From the NCBI GenBank assembly GCA_913055905.1, contig CAJXLB010000006.1:62001-126000 (forward strand): a stretch of 64,000 nucleotides of DNA, written 5' to 3'. This DNA is from an uncultured Winogradskyella sp. Its GTDB lineage: Bacteria; Bacteroidota; Bacteroidia; Flavobacteriales; Flavobacteriaceae. A program made the translations under genes and the position numbers. Below the pieces are notes generated by a model, which searched no databases, had not been told where the DNA came from, and saw only the letters and a list, made by a program, of their open reading frames with translations. Shown here in pieces: positions 42,939-52,543 of the stretch. Position 1 is the stretch's first letter; each line of letters starts with the position of its first letter.

Positions 42939-43840
42939 TGGCTAAAGCAACGAAAAAACAAGCCTTGGGAAGAGGTCTCTCAGCCCTACTGAAAGATCCA
43001 GACAACGATATAAAATCAGCTGAAGACAAGAACGCAGACAAGGTTGTAGGTAATATTGTTGAACTGGACATAGCAAGCATTGAGGTCAATCCGTTTCAAC
43101 CTAGGACGAAGTTCAATGAAGAGACCTTAAAGGAATTGGCGTCCTCAATTAGAGAGCTTGGTGTCATTCAACCTATAACCGTTAGAAAATTAGGCTTCAA
43201 TAAATACCAACTGGTTTCGGGTGAACGTCGTTACCGTGCCTCTAGGCTCATCGGCTTAGAAACTATACCCGCGTACATCAGAATAGCCAATGACCAAGAA
43301 TCCTTAGAGATGGCATTGGTAGAAAATATTCAACGGCAGGATTTAGACCCTATAGAGATTGCGCTATCCTACCAACGTCTTATTGAAGAAATTGAATTAA
43401 CCCAAGAGCAGCTCAGTGATCGCGTTGGCAAAAAACGCTCGACCATTGCTAACTACCTAAGACTTTTAAAGTTAGACCCTATCATTCAGACAGGGATGCG
43501 CGATGGTTTTATTTCCATGGGACACGGCAGGGCCATGGTCAATATTGAGGACCCAAAAGACCAATTGGAGATATATGAAAAGGTAATTAGCAATAAGCTG
43601 TCCGTAAGGGCTACGGAACAATTGGTGAAAAATCTCAATAACAATGACAAATCGACGACCACTTCTAAAAAACGCGAAATTCCTAAGTATGTAAAGAAAG
43701 GACTTAAGGATTTTTCAGAATATTTTGGTCATAAGATAGAGGTTAAAATGGGCAAAGGCGGAAGTGGTAAACTCACCATTCCATTTCATTCCGAAGAGGA
43801 CTTCAACCGAATAAAAAAATTGGTACAACGTGCTAAATAG
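42938..43840 (+). CDS. parB: ParB chromosome partitioning protein
   Basis: This 300-residue protein binds parS and CTP. It has an N-terminal KQALGRGLSALLKD stretch that contacts ParA, the ParB box with GERRYRASRLIG, the ENIQRQDLDPIEIA block and a central HTH (LSDRVGKKRSTIANYLRLL). The end (KKGLKDFSEYFGHKIEVK) is the usual dimerisation region. I saw no typical parS near the gene. Confidence 0.95.
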   Translation: MAKATKKQALGRGLSALLKDPDNDIKSAEDKNADKVVGNIVELDIASIEVNPFQPRTKFNEETLKELASSIRELGVIQPITVRKLGFNKYQLVSGERRYRASRLIGLETIPAYIRIANDQESLEMALVENIQRQDLDPIEIALSYQRLIEEIELTQEQLSDRVGKKRSTIANYLRLLKLDPIIQTGMRDGFISMGHGRAMVNIEDPKDQLEIYEKVISNKLSVRATEQLVKNLNNNDKSTTTSKKREIPKYVKKGLKDFSEYFGHKIEVKMGKGGSGKLTIPFHSEEDFNRIKKLVQRAK

Positions 43841-44432
43841 AGCATTCTTCATTGGTTTACTGTGTGTCCTATCGAATTTTATTGGCTTTTCACAAAACGA
43901 AAAGGACAGTACGAATGTTGATTTAAAGAACACACCCATCATAGCTAATGAAACGCTTGTAAAACGCGAAATTGACCCACTGAGACCATCTAAAGCAGCT
44001 TTTTATTCTGCAGTACTTCCCGGTTTAGGTCAGGCTTACAACAAAAAGTATTGGAAAGTACCTATTGTTTGGGCCGCTATTGGCACAGGTATTTACTTTT
44101 ACGTTAGCAATGACCAACAATTTGATAGGTATCGCGACGCCTACAAAAGACGATTGGCTGGATTTACGGACGATGAATTTTATGGCCAAGGGCAAACGCC
44201 ACTTATCTCCAACGACGGATTGATACGAGCCCAACAGCAATTTAGAAGGAATAAGGAAGTAGCACTGCTAGTCACTATAGGACTGTATGCCTTAAATATT
44301 ATTGATGCCAACGTTGACGCACACCTTTTGCAATTTAACGTAGATGAAAACCTGTCTTTTAGGCCTCATTACCAATATAACCCAATGGAACATAGTTCTG
44401 ACCTTGGTCTCACCTTTAATTTTAAATTTTAA
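43830..44432 (+). CDS. DUF5683 membrane protein
   Basis: This 200-residue protein has a signal sequence and the DUF5683 core (PSKAAFYSAVLPGLGQAYNKKYWKVPIVW). Three membrane helices are visible (about 54-68, 74-90 and 146-160). Its start overlaps parB by 11 bases and its stop abuts the dapB start. Role unknown; the steady position after parB suggests a link with cell-cycle or envelope processes, which is inference. Confidence 0.85.
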   Translation: MLNRAFFIGLLCVLSNFIGFSQNEKDSTNVDLKNTPIIANETLVKREIDPLRPSKAAFYSAVLPGLGQAYNKKYWKVPIVWAAIGTGIYFYVSNDQQFDRYRDAYKRRLAGFTDDEFYGQGQTPLISNDGLIRAQQQFRRNKEVALLVTIGLYALNIIDANVDAHLLQFNVDENLSFRPHYQYNPMEHSSDLGLTFNFKF

Positions 44433-45137
44433 ATGAACATTGCACTTCTCGGATACGGCAGAATGGGTAAAAGTATTGAAAGCATCGCGTTAGAGCGTGG
44501 CCATAAAATCGTTTTGAAGGTAAATAGCGATTCCGATGCCATGGACTTTAGCGACACAGATGTTGCTATTGATTTTAGCCTACCGAGTACAGCCGTTGCA
44601 AATATTACAGCGGCTCTACAGGCAAATATTCCTGTGATATCGGGTACAACGGGCTGGCTAGAACACTATGACAAGGTTGTTGAACTCTGTAAAGAAAAGC
44701 AGGGCAGTTTCATTTATGCCTCAAACTTTAGTTTAGGAGTTAACCTATTTTTTGAGCTTAACAGAAAACTAAGCACGCTAATGAAGGATTTTAAGGCTTA
44801 CGATGTGGCTATTGAAGAAATCCATCACACCCAAAAATTGGATGCACCAAGCGGTACCGCAATTACACTAGCAAAAGACATTATTGAGACATCGCACTAC
44901 TCCAATTGGGTGCTGGACGCCAAAGGTAATAGTGACAACCTGCCCATTACGGCAAAACGTATTAAGAATGTGCCTGGAACACATAAAGTCACTTATAATT
45001 CCGATATTGATGCCATAAGTATTGAACACGTGGCCCATAACAGAAAAGGATTTGCCTTGGGAGCTGTGATAGCGGCAGAGTGGCTAAAGGACAAAAAAGG
45101 AATCTACACCATGAAAGATGTGTTAAACATTGGTTAA
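44433..45137 (+). CDS. dapB: 4-hydroxy-tetrahydrodipicolinate reductase
   Basis: This 234-residue reductase makes tetrahydrodipicolinate for lysine and meso-diaminopimelate. NADPH motif GYGRMG is at 7-12, the catalytic pair His131-His132 and Lys135 lie in EIHHTQKLDAPSG, with the GT at 141-142. It is shorter than the E. coli enzyme (273), as in other Bacteroidota. It sits between the segregation genes and lepB. Confidence 0.94.
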   Translation: MNIALLGYGRMGKSIESIALERGHKIVLKVNSDSDAMDFSDTDVAIDFSLPSTAVANITAALQANIPVISGTTGWLEHYDKVVELCKEKQGSFIYASNFSLGVNLFFELNRKLSTLMKDFKAYDVAIEEIHHTQKLDAPSGTAITLAKDIIETSHYSNWVLDAKGNSDNLPITAKRIKNVPGTHKVTYNSDIDAISIEHVAHNRKGFALGAVIAAEWLKDKKGIYTMKDVLNIG

Positions 45138-45198
45138 TCCAAGCAGAATTGAAACAAATTAAAATAATTTTCTACCCATTAAGGCTAAATAAGATATT

Positions 45199-46806
45199 AT
45201 GAACTGGACAGAATGGTTTGTGTTTTTTCTCATCATCCAAGTAGTACACGGCTTAGGAACTTGGAAACTTTATGTCAAGGCAGGACGCCAAGCTTGGGAA
45301 GCCTTTATTCCCGTTTATAATGCCGTTGTGCTCTTGAAAATAATATCCCGACCATGGTGGTGGGTCATCTTATTGTTTCTACCAATAGTGAATCTTATCA
45401 TGATTCCATCGGTTTGGGTAGAAACAGCTCGAGCCTATGGAAAAGACACAAAGCTCGATGCCCTTTTATGCATTGTAACCCTTGGTTTTTACTTGTATTA
45501 CTTAAATTATGTGGCTGATGTCACGTATATTGAAGACAGGCAATTAAAACCCAAAACCTCAACAGGCGAATGGATTACATCCATCTTGTTCGCTGTTGTA
45601 GCCGCAACCATCGTGCATACCTATTTTTTCCAGCCTTTTGTTATTCCGTCATCATCGCTTGAAAAATCACTTTTAGTTGGTGATTTTCTTATAGTTAGTA
45701 AAATCCATTACGGTCCAAGAGCACCGATGACTACCATAGCAGCACCAATGGTCCATGATACAATTCCAGTTTTAAAGACAAAGTCGTATCTCTTCAGTGA
45801 TAATTATGAAAAGCGCAATACCTCTTGGTTAAACAAATTGCAGTTGCCCTATTTACGCTTACCTGGTTTTGAAGACGTGGAACGGAATGACATCGTTGTG
45901 TTTAACCAGCCTGCTGATACGCTGTTGGACATGAATAAATTTAAACCAAACCGCAACTACTACAAACCCATAGATAAAAAAACCAATTTGGTAAAACGCT
46001 GTGTTGGAGTTGCAGGAGACACACTAGAGGTTAAAAACGGTTATGTGTTTATCAATGGAAAACAGAACAAACTGCCACCAAGAGCCCATTTACAATTTTC
46101 TTACGATATCGTATTCAAACGTAATCTGCAGCCATCTCGCATGTTGAGTATTTTAGAAAAATACGATATCACAGATGGTTTAGGCTATGGCAGTACAGAA
46201 GGTGCTTTTAGGATTCCTGCGGCAACAGATGAAGCTATAGCAAGATTAAAAGCGCACCCAGAAGTAGCATCGATTACACCGATAAGACGAGCGCCAGGTG
46301 AGTCTGAAGAAACCTTTCCTAGAGATCCAAATTACAATTGGAATATAGACAACCTTGGACCTATGTGGATACCAAAAGCAGGTGAAACCGTTAATCTAAC
46401 ACCTGAGAATATTGCCTTATACAAACGTGCCATAGGAGAATATGAAGGAAATGACGTAAAAACACGTGGTAACCAAATTCTCATAAATGGTGTTCCTACA
46501 ACGTCCTACACCTTTAAGCAAGATTACTACTGGATGATGGGCGATAACCGCCATAACTCCATAGACAGTCGCTTTTGGGGCTTTGTACCTTATAATCACA
46601 TATTTGGCAAACCTGTTTTTATCTGGATGAGTATCGATGGCTTCACGGAAGGAATAAAAAATTGGAGATTCCGTTGGGACAGAATTTTCACTACAGTTAG
46701 TGGTAAAGGGGAACGTACGTCTTATTTAATTCCGTTTCTCATCGTAGTTTTGGGTTTCACATTTTACAACAGATGGCGCAAGAAAAAGAAAACGAAAGGC
46801 GCTTAA
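45199..46806 (+). CDS. lepB: Signal peptidase I with an N-terminal DUF5684 domain
   Basis: This 535-residue protein is a fusion. Residues 1-110 form a DUF5684 membrane domain (GRQAWEAFIPVYNAVVLLKI). The peptidase follows: the catalytic Ser153 in IPSSSLEKS, Lys266 in NLVKRCVGVAGDTLE and the GDNRHNSIDSRFWG box at 448-461. A large insert of about 150 residues lies between the Lys box and the last box. It removes signal peptides at the cytoplasmic membrane. Confidence 0.93.
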   Translation: MNWTEWFVFFLIIQVVHGLGTWKLYVKAGRQAWEAFIPVYNAVVLLKIISRPWWWVILLFLPIVNLIMIPSVWVETARAYGKDTKLDALLCIVTLGFYLYYLNYVADVTYIEDRQLKPKTSTGEWITSILFAVVAATIVHTYFFQPFVIPSSSLEKSLLVGDFLIVSKIHYGPRAPMTTIAAPMVHDTIPVLKTKSYLFSDNYEKRNTSWLNKLQLPYLRLPGFEDVERNDIVVFNQPADTLLDMNKFKPNRNYYKPIDKKTNLVKRCVGVAGDTLEVKNGYVFINGKQNKLPPRAHLQFSYDIVFKRNLQPSRMLSILEKYDITDGLGYGSTEGAFRIPAATDEAIARLKAHPEVASITPIRRAPGESEETFPRDPNYNWNIDNLGPMWIPKAGETVNLTPENIALYKRAIGEYEGNDVKTRGNQILINGVPTTSYTFKQDYYWMMGDNRHNSIDSRFWGFVPYNHIFGKPVFIWMSIDGFTEGIKNWRFRWDRIFTTVSGKGERTSYLIPFLIVVLGFTFYNRWRKKKKTKGA

Positions 46807-46824
46807 GGCACTTTTACGTATGTC

Positions 46825-47445
46825 ATGAACTGTATTATACATCCTTGCTACTTCCCTAATATTGCGCATGTCGTAGCTATGTCTAAGGCCAACACCACAT
46901 ATTTGGAAGTATGCGATAATTACCAAAAGCAAACCTATAGAAATAGAACCGAAATTTATGGAGCCAATGGCAAGCTCAGCCTTACGGTCCCAGTAGTTTA
47001 TTCCCAAAAAAACAGGCAAGGCTATAAAGATGTAAGAATTTACAATTCAGAACCTTGGCAACAACAGCACCTTAAATCTCTTATGGCAGCCTATAGTACC
47101 TCACCATTCTATGAGTACTATATCGATGAGCTCATGCCGCTTTTTACGCAGCCTTTTGATTTTATATTGGACCTTAACTTAAAATGTTTGGAAATCTTAC
47201 AAGAAGCTCTACAGCTACATTTTTCATTGAATTTCACTCAGACGTTTGAAAAGAAAGTGGACGGCCTCTTGGATTACCGAGAATTGGTGAACCCTAAAAA
47301 AAAGTCGATAACATTTGAGCCCTACACACAAATGTTTTCTAATAAGTACGGTTTCATATCAAATTTAAGCATACTGGACTTACTCTTTAATGAAGGGCCT
47401 GCCTCAGAGCTATACCTCAACCAACAAAACTTAAATAATGATTAA
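46825..47445 (+). CDS. WbqC family protein
   Basis: This 206-residue protein has the WbqC opening IIHPCYFPNIAHVVAMSKA and the following RNRTEIYGANGKLSLTVPV block. WbqC proteins are linked to sugar N-acyl or amino acid transfer in surface glycans. The stretch HLKSLMAAYSTSPFYEYYID is conserved in the family. Its end overlaps the next gene by 8 bases, and it starts 18 bases after lepB. Confidence 0.88.
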   Translation: MNCIIHPCYFPNIAHVVAMSKANTTYLEVCDNYQKQTYRNRTEIYGANGKLSLTVPVVYSQKNRQGYKDVRIYNSEPWQQQHLKSLMAAYSTSPFYEYYIDELMPLFTQPFDFILDLNLKCLEILQEALQLHFSLNFTQTFEKKVDGLLDYRELVNPKKKSITFEPYTQMFSNKYGFISNLSILDLLFNEGPASELYLNQQNLNND

Positions 47446-47746
47446 ACCACTCATTCATTATGGCTTGCATTTTGGACTTCCCCTTGCCATTGCACTCATT
47501 GGTTTTAAAAAGAATTGGCTAAAGGCTTATAGTATAATGCTCTGTGCTTTCATTATAGATTTAGACCATTTATTGGCTACACCAATGTTTGACCCAAACC
47601 GTTGCAGTATTAACTTCCACCCTCTTCACAGCACCTATGCAATCATCGCTTACATTATTCTGCTACTCCCTAAAATAACCCGACTTTTTGCACTTGGGCT
47701 GTTGGCTCATATTTTTTCAGATGCCATAGACTGCCTATTGATTTAG
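47438..47746 (+). CDS. DUF6122 family small membrane protein
   Basis: This 102-residue protein has two or three membrane helices and the metal-like pattern of buried acidic and histidine residues (FIIDLDHLLATPMFDP and CSINFHPLHSTY), which resembles small phosphatase/hydrolase membrane proteins such as YdjM. It ends inside the 3' end of the convergent EEP gene (12-base overlap). It belongs to the wbqC transcript. Confidence 0.75.
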   Translation: MIKPLIHYGLHFGLPLAIALIGFKKNWLKAYSIMLCAFIIDLDHLLATPMFDPNRCSINFHPLHSTYAIIAYIILLLPKITRLFALGLLAHIFSDAIDCLLI

Positions 47747-48757
47747 TTTCAACGTAGCTTTTATGGGATAATGGTCAGAGAGTTCTTTGTCAAATGACTT
47801 GAAGTTGTTGACCTCAAAGGCTTGATCAGCGAGGATAAAATCAATTCGAAGTGGAAAAAATTTAAACGCAAATGTTTTACCAAAACCATTTCCAGCCGCT
47901 TCAAAGGCATCAACGAAATCGCCTTTTATGGTATTGTAAACGTAGCTATAGGCTGTATTGTTAAAATCTCCTGTTATAATAATTTTATATGGGCATTTAG
48001 CTTTGTGCTGGTTGATAAGTTCAGCCTGTTCTTGTTGGGTTTTGAAGGTAGTCGCCAATCGTTTCAACAAATTTTCGGAAGTTTCCTTTTTTAAGGCTTC
48101 GACTTCGGTATTGATTCCAGCCGATTGCAAATGAACGTTGTAAACTCTGATAGTATCCGATTTAATCACCAAATCTACAAATATGGCATTGTTATGCGTG
48201 TTGGGAAACTCCAAAGACCCACTATTTATAATGGGAAACTTTGAAAAAATGGTTTGCCCTCCTTTAATGACGCCATTATAGGTGGCATTATAATCGTAAT
48301 ATCCCTTAAGCTGAATTGGGTCTCCTTGCCTGTATTCTTGTAGGCATAGGATATCGGGTTGCTCAGATTCAAACAATGCGAGAATATCCTTTTTTACTGT
48401 TTTACTAGGTAACCATTCAAAAGTATTGAACAAACGCACATTATAGGACATCACTGTAAAGTTAGCATCATCCAAAACATTCTTTGAGGACGAAAACTTG
48501 TATAACGATCCGATGTAACCGTATCCTAGGAGAAGTACTATAAAAGATAATAGCAATTGCTTCTTTACTCGTAAAAGCCAAAAAACAGCAAATAATAGGT
48601 TTAGGATAAGCAAAATGGGCACGGCCAGACTTAATACGGATAGTGTTGCAAAAGCTTTAGGTGGTATAAATGGCAGGATATAGGATAGCAACAGCAAAAA
48701 AGCAGCAACACTATTGATGATAAATATAAGTTTATCAAAAAATCCTAAGCCTTTCAT
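47735..48757 (-). CDS. Membrane-anchored endonuclease/exonuclease/phosphatase family protein
   Basis: This 340-residue protein begins with three membrane helices (about 8-85) and then an EEP domain. Active-site marks are MSYNVRLFN, CLQEYRQ (catalytic Glu), the ITGDFNN block and the final SDHYPI. The domain can be a nuclease or a phosphodiesterase of a small molecule or lipid. It is first from the right in a minus-strand run with two rhomboids and mutL. Confidence 0.9.
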   Translation of the reverse strand: MKGLGFFDKLIFIINSVAAFLLLLSYILPFIPPKAFATLSVLSLAVPILLILNLLFAVFWLLRVKKQLLLSFIVLLLGYGYIGSLYKFSSSKNVLDDANFTVMSYNVRLFNTFEWLPSKTVKKDILALFESEQPDILCLQEYRQGDPIQLKGYYDYNATYNGVIKGGQTIFSKFPIINSGSLEFPNTHNNAIFVDLVIKSDTIRVYNVHLQSAGINTEVEALKKETSENLLKRLATTFKTQQEQAELINQHKAKCPYKIIITGDFNNTAYSYVYNTIKGDFVDAFEAAGNGFGKTFAFKFFPLRIDFILADQAFEVNNFKSFDKELSDHYPIKATLKLNQ

Positions 48758-48762
48758 ATGAA

Positions 48763-49635
48763 TTAATCCTGTCCTGCTTTAAAGAGAAACTCCTTTTCCT
48801 CTGCAGTTAAACTGTCATAGCCACTTTTGCTGATTTTATCTAGAATCATATCTATCTTCTTCTGCTTATTGTAGGCATCAAATTCTTTCTTTGTTTTACC
48901 GCTAAAACCTGTCTTAGCCTTTTTTCTATGTACGGTCTTTAATTTAGATTTAGGCTTAAAATAGCCTGCTACGGTATCCATAAATCGTTCAAAACCTGCT
49001 CCAAAATCATTACCCTTTTGCAATTGAGCAGCATAGATGTAGCCCAAGAGGTAGCCTCCAAAATGCGCTACATAGCCACCACGGTTTAAGCCTAGCAATA
49101 AACGTCCAGCATCAATAGCTACGAAGAAAATAGCAATGTGCATCCATTTGACGTTAAAAGCATTAAATAATCTAATTTGAGTATGAGGCATATAGACCGC
49201 AATAAAAAGTAGTAATGCCGAAACACCAGCAGATGAGCCAACTAAAACACCCTTGGCGCCAAAAAATTCGGCAAAAAACAGATTGGACACCAAAAGATAA
49301 GCTAAGCCGCCAAACAGAATACCCATTAAGTATACATTGAGCATCATTTTTGGCCTAAAAAGATTGGTCGTAGCTCTTGCCAAATAAAAGAGTAAAAGCA
49401 TGTTAAACAATAAATGGAATAAACCATTATGCAAAAACCCGTAAGACAGAATAGACCATGGCTGCAAAATAAAATCCATCACATCAGATGGTAATTTAAA
49501 GTAGCTCATGAATGAGAACCCAATGACCTTTGAGAATAAAAAGTCCACAATAAAAACGATAACATTGATGGTGATAAGCTTCCCAAAAATGTCTAGGGTA
49601 TTAAATTTATATTTGAGGTTGTCTAGCGTACTCAT
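48763..49635 (-). CDS. Rhomboid family intramembrane serine protease (with tail)
   Basis: I start this 290-residue protein at the ATG ending at 49635, two bases beyond the stop of the preceding rhomboid. It has a rhomboid core of about six helices with the nucleophile in GSSAG (Ser135) and His191 in YVAHFGGYLLG, and a basic cytoplasmic tail of about 80 residues (KKAKTGFSGKTKKEFDAYNK) that is not part of the catalytic fold. Two rhomboids in tandem are usual in flavobacteria. Confidence 0.88.
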   Translation of the reverse strand: MSTLDNLKYKFNTLDIFGKLITINVIVFIVDFLFSKVIGFSFMSYFKLPSDVMDFILQPWSILSYGFLHNGLFHLLFNMLLLFYLARATTNLFRPKMMLNVYLMGILFGGLAYLLVSNLFFAEFFGAKGVLVGSSAGVSALLLFIAVYMPHTQIRLFNAFNVKWMHIAIFFVAIDAGRLLLGLNRGGYVAHFGGYLLGYIYAAQLQKGNDFGAGFERFMDTVAGYFKPKSKLKTVHRKKAKTGFSGKTKKEFDAYNKQKKIDMILDKISKSGYDSLTAEEKEFLFKAGQD

Positions 49636-49637
49636 AA

Positions 49638-50390
49638 CTAATTCCAACGGTATTTATCATTTTCATTTTTCTTCCAAAAATACATAAGCAAAAAGCCTGT
49701 TAGGGCGCCACCAACGTGAGCCATATAGGCTGTATTGCTCGGGCTAAAAATAGACTGACCCGATAAGGCTGAAAACAAATCTAAAGCAATAATCGCAGGA
49801 ATGAAGTATTTGGCCTTTATGGGTATAGGAAGAAAAATCAGCATAAGTTTGGATTCTGGAAATAGCATGCCAAAAGCCACCAAAACACCAAATATCGCAC
49901 CAGAAGCACCAACCATGGTTGAGTTGTAGGCACTAATAAAAGCTTCAAATTTATCACCCAAAATGGTTACCCAGCGCGTATTATACTGACCTTCTGACAA
50001 TAAACCATAAACGTCGGATTCCGATATTCCAGCAGCAATGAGGTCTGTAAGGCCAGTATTGAATTGATAGTATAAAAAGCCAATTTGGATGATAGCTGCA
50101 CCTAAACCAGATAGTAAGTAAAACACTATGAATTTTCGGGTGCCAAAAATTTGTTCCACTGCGGTACCAAACATCCATAGCGCAAACATATTGAACAAAA
50201 TATGCATAAAGTTACCATGCATAAACATATGGGTTATCACCTGCCAAGGCTCAAAGAAATCATTCTTAGGAAAAAACAAGGCAAACCACTGAAAAAACAA
50301 TTCCCTATTGCCAATAAGGTACGTTCCAGCGAACATGATAACATTAATAATAAGTAAATGCTTTACAGCATCGGTAATACCTCTTCTCAT
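49638..50390 (-). CDS. Rhomboid family intramembrane serine protease
   Basis: This 250-residue protease has a complete active site: the HGN motif near 58-60, Ser163 in GASGAIFG, and His225 in YMAHVGGAL. Six or seven helices are present. The mutL gene ends 3 bases before its start (stop 50394 and start 50390 on the same strand), so mutL and both rhomboids are in one transcript. Confidence 0.9.
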   Translation of the reverse strand: MRRGITDAVKHLLIINVIMFAGTYLIGNRELFFQWFALFFPKNDFFEPWQVITHMFMHGNFMHILFNMFALWMFGTAVEQIFGTRKFIVFYLLSGLGAAIIQIGFLYYQFNTGLTDLIAAGISESDVYGLLSEGQYNTRWVTILGDKFEAFISAYNSTMVGASGAIFGVLVAFGMLFPESKLMLIFLPIPIKAKYFIPAIIALDLFSALSGQSIFSPSNTAYMAHVGGALTGFLLMYFWKKNENDKYRWN

Positions 50391-50393
50391 AAC

Positions 50394-52253
50394 TTACATA
50401 AATCGTTTTTCTAAGTCCTCAACAGACATGGTAATAAAGGTTGGTCTGTTAGTTGGGGAAATATTGGGTTCCTTACAGGCAAATAGTTGGTTGACCAAGT
50501 GTTCCTGTGCTTCGGCAGTCAAATATTGTCCATTTTTAATGGAAAGACTTTTGGCCATAGATTTGGCTAAAAGATCAGTAGCGCTAAAATTAGCATCTGG
50601 AATGTCATTGTCCATATCACTCAGCAGTTGATCTAAGATAATGGATACCTCACTTTCAGAAACACCAACGGGCACTCCTGTAATGACAAGACGTTGCGGC
50701 TCCTCCTTGGAAAACACAAAACCAGTATGTTCAAGATCGGCTTGCATTTGATCGAGCATAGTCAGTTCACGTTGCGAAAACTGAAGCTTTAAAGGAAAGA
50801 GCAGTTGCTGACTTGTAGCTTCCTTTAGTGTCAATTGCTTTAAATAGTTTTCATACAAAATACGCTGATGTGCTCTGTTTTGGTCAATCATTACAAGACC
50901 AGACTTAATGGTACTTATGATATATTTTTGCTGCAACTGAAAAGTTGTTTTTTTAGTTTCCACAGGTGTACCGTTAAATAAGTGTCCTGTCTCCACCTCA
51001 CTCTCAACGGTATAGTCTTTAATATTTTCAGGGACCTGACCGTTGTTCTCATTATCATTAAGCCCAACATATAAACTCTCCCAACTTTGTTCCTGCTTTT
51101 TCTTGAATCCTATTGCTGAACTACCCTTAAAATTTGAAGTTTCATCCTTAAAAGGATTGAAATCACGATCGACTTCAATAGCTGGTGCCTTCGCCGTTTT
51201 ATTCTTGTAATTATAAGGCGTATCGAGTTGGGATTGCTGTTCAAAATCCAGCACTGGCGCTATATTAAACTGACCAAGACTATGTTTTATTGCAGAGCGT
51301 AAAATGGCATACAAGGTATGCTCATCATCAAATTTTATTTCGGTTTTTGTGGGATGTATGTTAATGTCTATAGTTTTAGGGTCTACACTGAGGTGCAAGA
51401 AATAACTCGGATGGTAGCCTTCCTTCATCAACCCTTCAAAAGCGGCACTTACGGCATGATTCAAATACGCACTCTTTATAAATCGATCATTAACAAAAAA
51501 GAACTGTTCGGTTTTAGACTTTTTGGCAAATTCTGGTTTTCCCACAAAACCAGACAATTTCAAAACTTCGGTATCCTCTTTGACCGGAACAAGTTTTTCA
51601 TTGGTTTTGGGGCCAAAAATATGTACGATGCGCTGCCTGTAATTTTCAGGAGGAAGATTGAACAATTCACTACCATTATGGTAAAACGTAAAAGCAATAG
51701 AAGGGTGTGCCAAAGCGACACGATGGAACTCGTCCGTGATATGACGAAATTCTACAGTATCGGATTTTAAAAAATTCCGTCGTGCCGGAATATTAAAAAA
51801 CAAATTCTTTACCGCAATGGATGTTCCTGATGGTGTAACAACGACCTCTTGCTGTTTCACGGTACTACCTTCAATTTCTATGTGGCTACCCAACTCCTGC
51901 TCCTTGAGCTTGGTTTTAAGGTCGACATGCGCAATAGCAGCAATACTGGCCAAGGCCTCACCACGAAACCCTTTGGTGTTAAGTTGAAACAAATCCTGGG
52001 CCTCACGAATTTTTGATGTGGCATGACGCTCAAAACTTAGTCGTGCGTCCGTATCACTCATACCCTTGCCATTATCAATAACTTGAATGAGCGTTTTCCC
52101 AGCATCTTTGACAATAAGCTTTATTTCTGTAGCATCAGCATCTATAGCGTTTTCCAACAGCTCCTTAACAACAGATGCAGGACGTTGTACCACCTCACCT
52201 GCTGCAATCTGATTCGCCACGTGATCCGGTAAGAGTTGAATGATATCTGCCAT
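50394..52253 (-). CDS. mutL: DNA mismatch repair protein MutL
   Basis: This 619-residue ATPase has the GHKL N-terminus: ELLENAIDAD (31-40), DNGKGM (60-65) and GFRGEAL (95-101). The C-terminal endonuclease motif DQHAxxExxxxE is degenerate: residues 457-468 read DQNRAHQRILYE. The last motif CPHGRP is SPTNRP (599-604). It may therefore act without its own nicking activity, or the site may be rearranged. Its stop lies next to a rhomboid start and its start overlaps the gene at 52253. Confidence 0.94.
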   Translation of the reverse strand: MADIIQLLPDHVANQIAAGEVVQRPASVVKELLENAIDADATEIKLIVKDAGKTLIQVIDNGKGMSDTDARLSFERHATSKIREAQDLFQLNTKGFRGEALASIAAIAHVDLKTKLKEQELGSHIEIEGSTVKQQEVVVTPSGTSIAVKNLFFNIPARRNFLKSDTVEFRHITDEFHRVALAHPSIAFTFYHNGSELFNLPPENYRQRIVHIFGPKTNEKLVPVKEDTEVLKLSGFVGKPEFAKKSKTEQFFFVNDRFIKSAYLNHAVSAAFEGLMKEGYHPSYFLHLSVDPKTIDINIHPTKTEIKFDDEHTLYAILRSAIKHSLGQFNIAPVLDFEQQSQLDTPYNYKNKTAKAPAIEVDRDFNPFKDETSNFKGSSAIGFKKKQEQSWESLYVGLNDNENNGQVPENIKDYTVESEVETGHLFNGTPVETKKTTFQLQQKYIISTIKSGLVMIDQNRAHQRILYENYLKQLTLKEATSQQLLFPLKLQFSQRELTMLDQMQADLEHTGFVFSKEEPQRLVITGVPVGVSESEVSIILDQLLSDMDNDIPDANFSATDLLAKSMAKSLSIKNGQYLTAEAQEHLVNQLFACKEPNISPTNRPTFITMSVEDLEKRFM

Positions 52254-52537
52254 TAGTTTTGAGGGAAGAAAATTGACAAATCAAATCCAATTAACAACAA
52301 GAATAACAAAAGAAGTATGCCTGCAATAATTAGAACGCGACGATTAACGGAATCATCACGGTTATTCTTGTAATCATCTAGGGCGGCATTAAATTTACCT
52401 TTGAGCCCTTTTGCAGGGTTCACGGTTGACCTAAAGTCATCAAATTTGTGCTTAAGTTCGTAAGGACTGCCCTCACCTTTATAATAGCGCGGTTTATAAT
52501 TATATTTTTTATTCTTTCTTTGCTTAATTAATCCCAT
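52253..52537 (-). CDS. Small basic membrane protein (often mislabelled riboflavin synthase)
   Basis: This 94-residue protein has a very basic N-terminus (LIKQRKNKKYNYKPRYYKGE), an acidic/basic middle and one C-terminal membrane helix (about 68-88). It has no lumazine-binding motif. I recall such proteins being named riboflavin synthase beta subunit in databases; the nearby ribH may have caused that. The true role is unknown. Its architecture is the same as that of the next gene, suggesting a related pair. Its stop overlaps the mutL start by a base. Confidence 0.7.
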   Translation of the reverse strand: MGLIKQRKNKKYNYKPRYYKGEGSPYELKHKFDDFRSTVNPAKGLKGKFNAALDDYKNNRDDSVNRRVLIIAGILLLLFLLLIGFDLSIFFPQN

Positions 52538-52543
52538 AATCTC

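Noticed and set aside
51318-51770. 150-residue ORF antisense to mutL
   Set aside because: Composition is aromatic and unlike a real protein, and the sense strand gene is certain.
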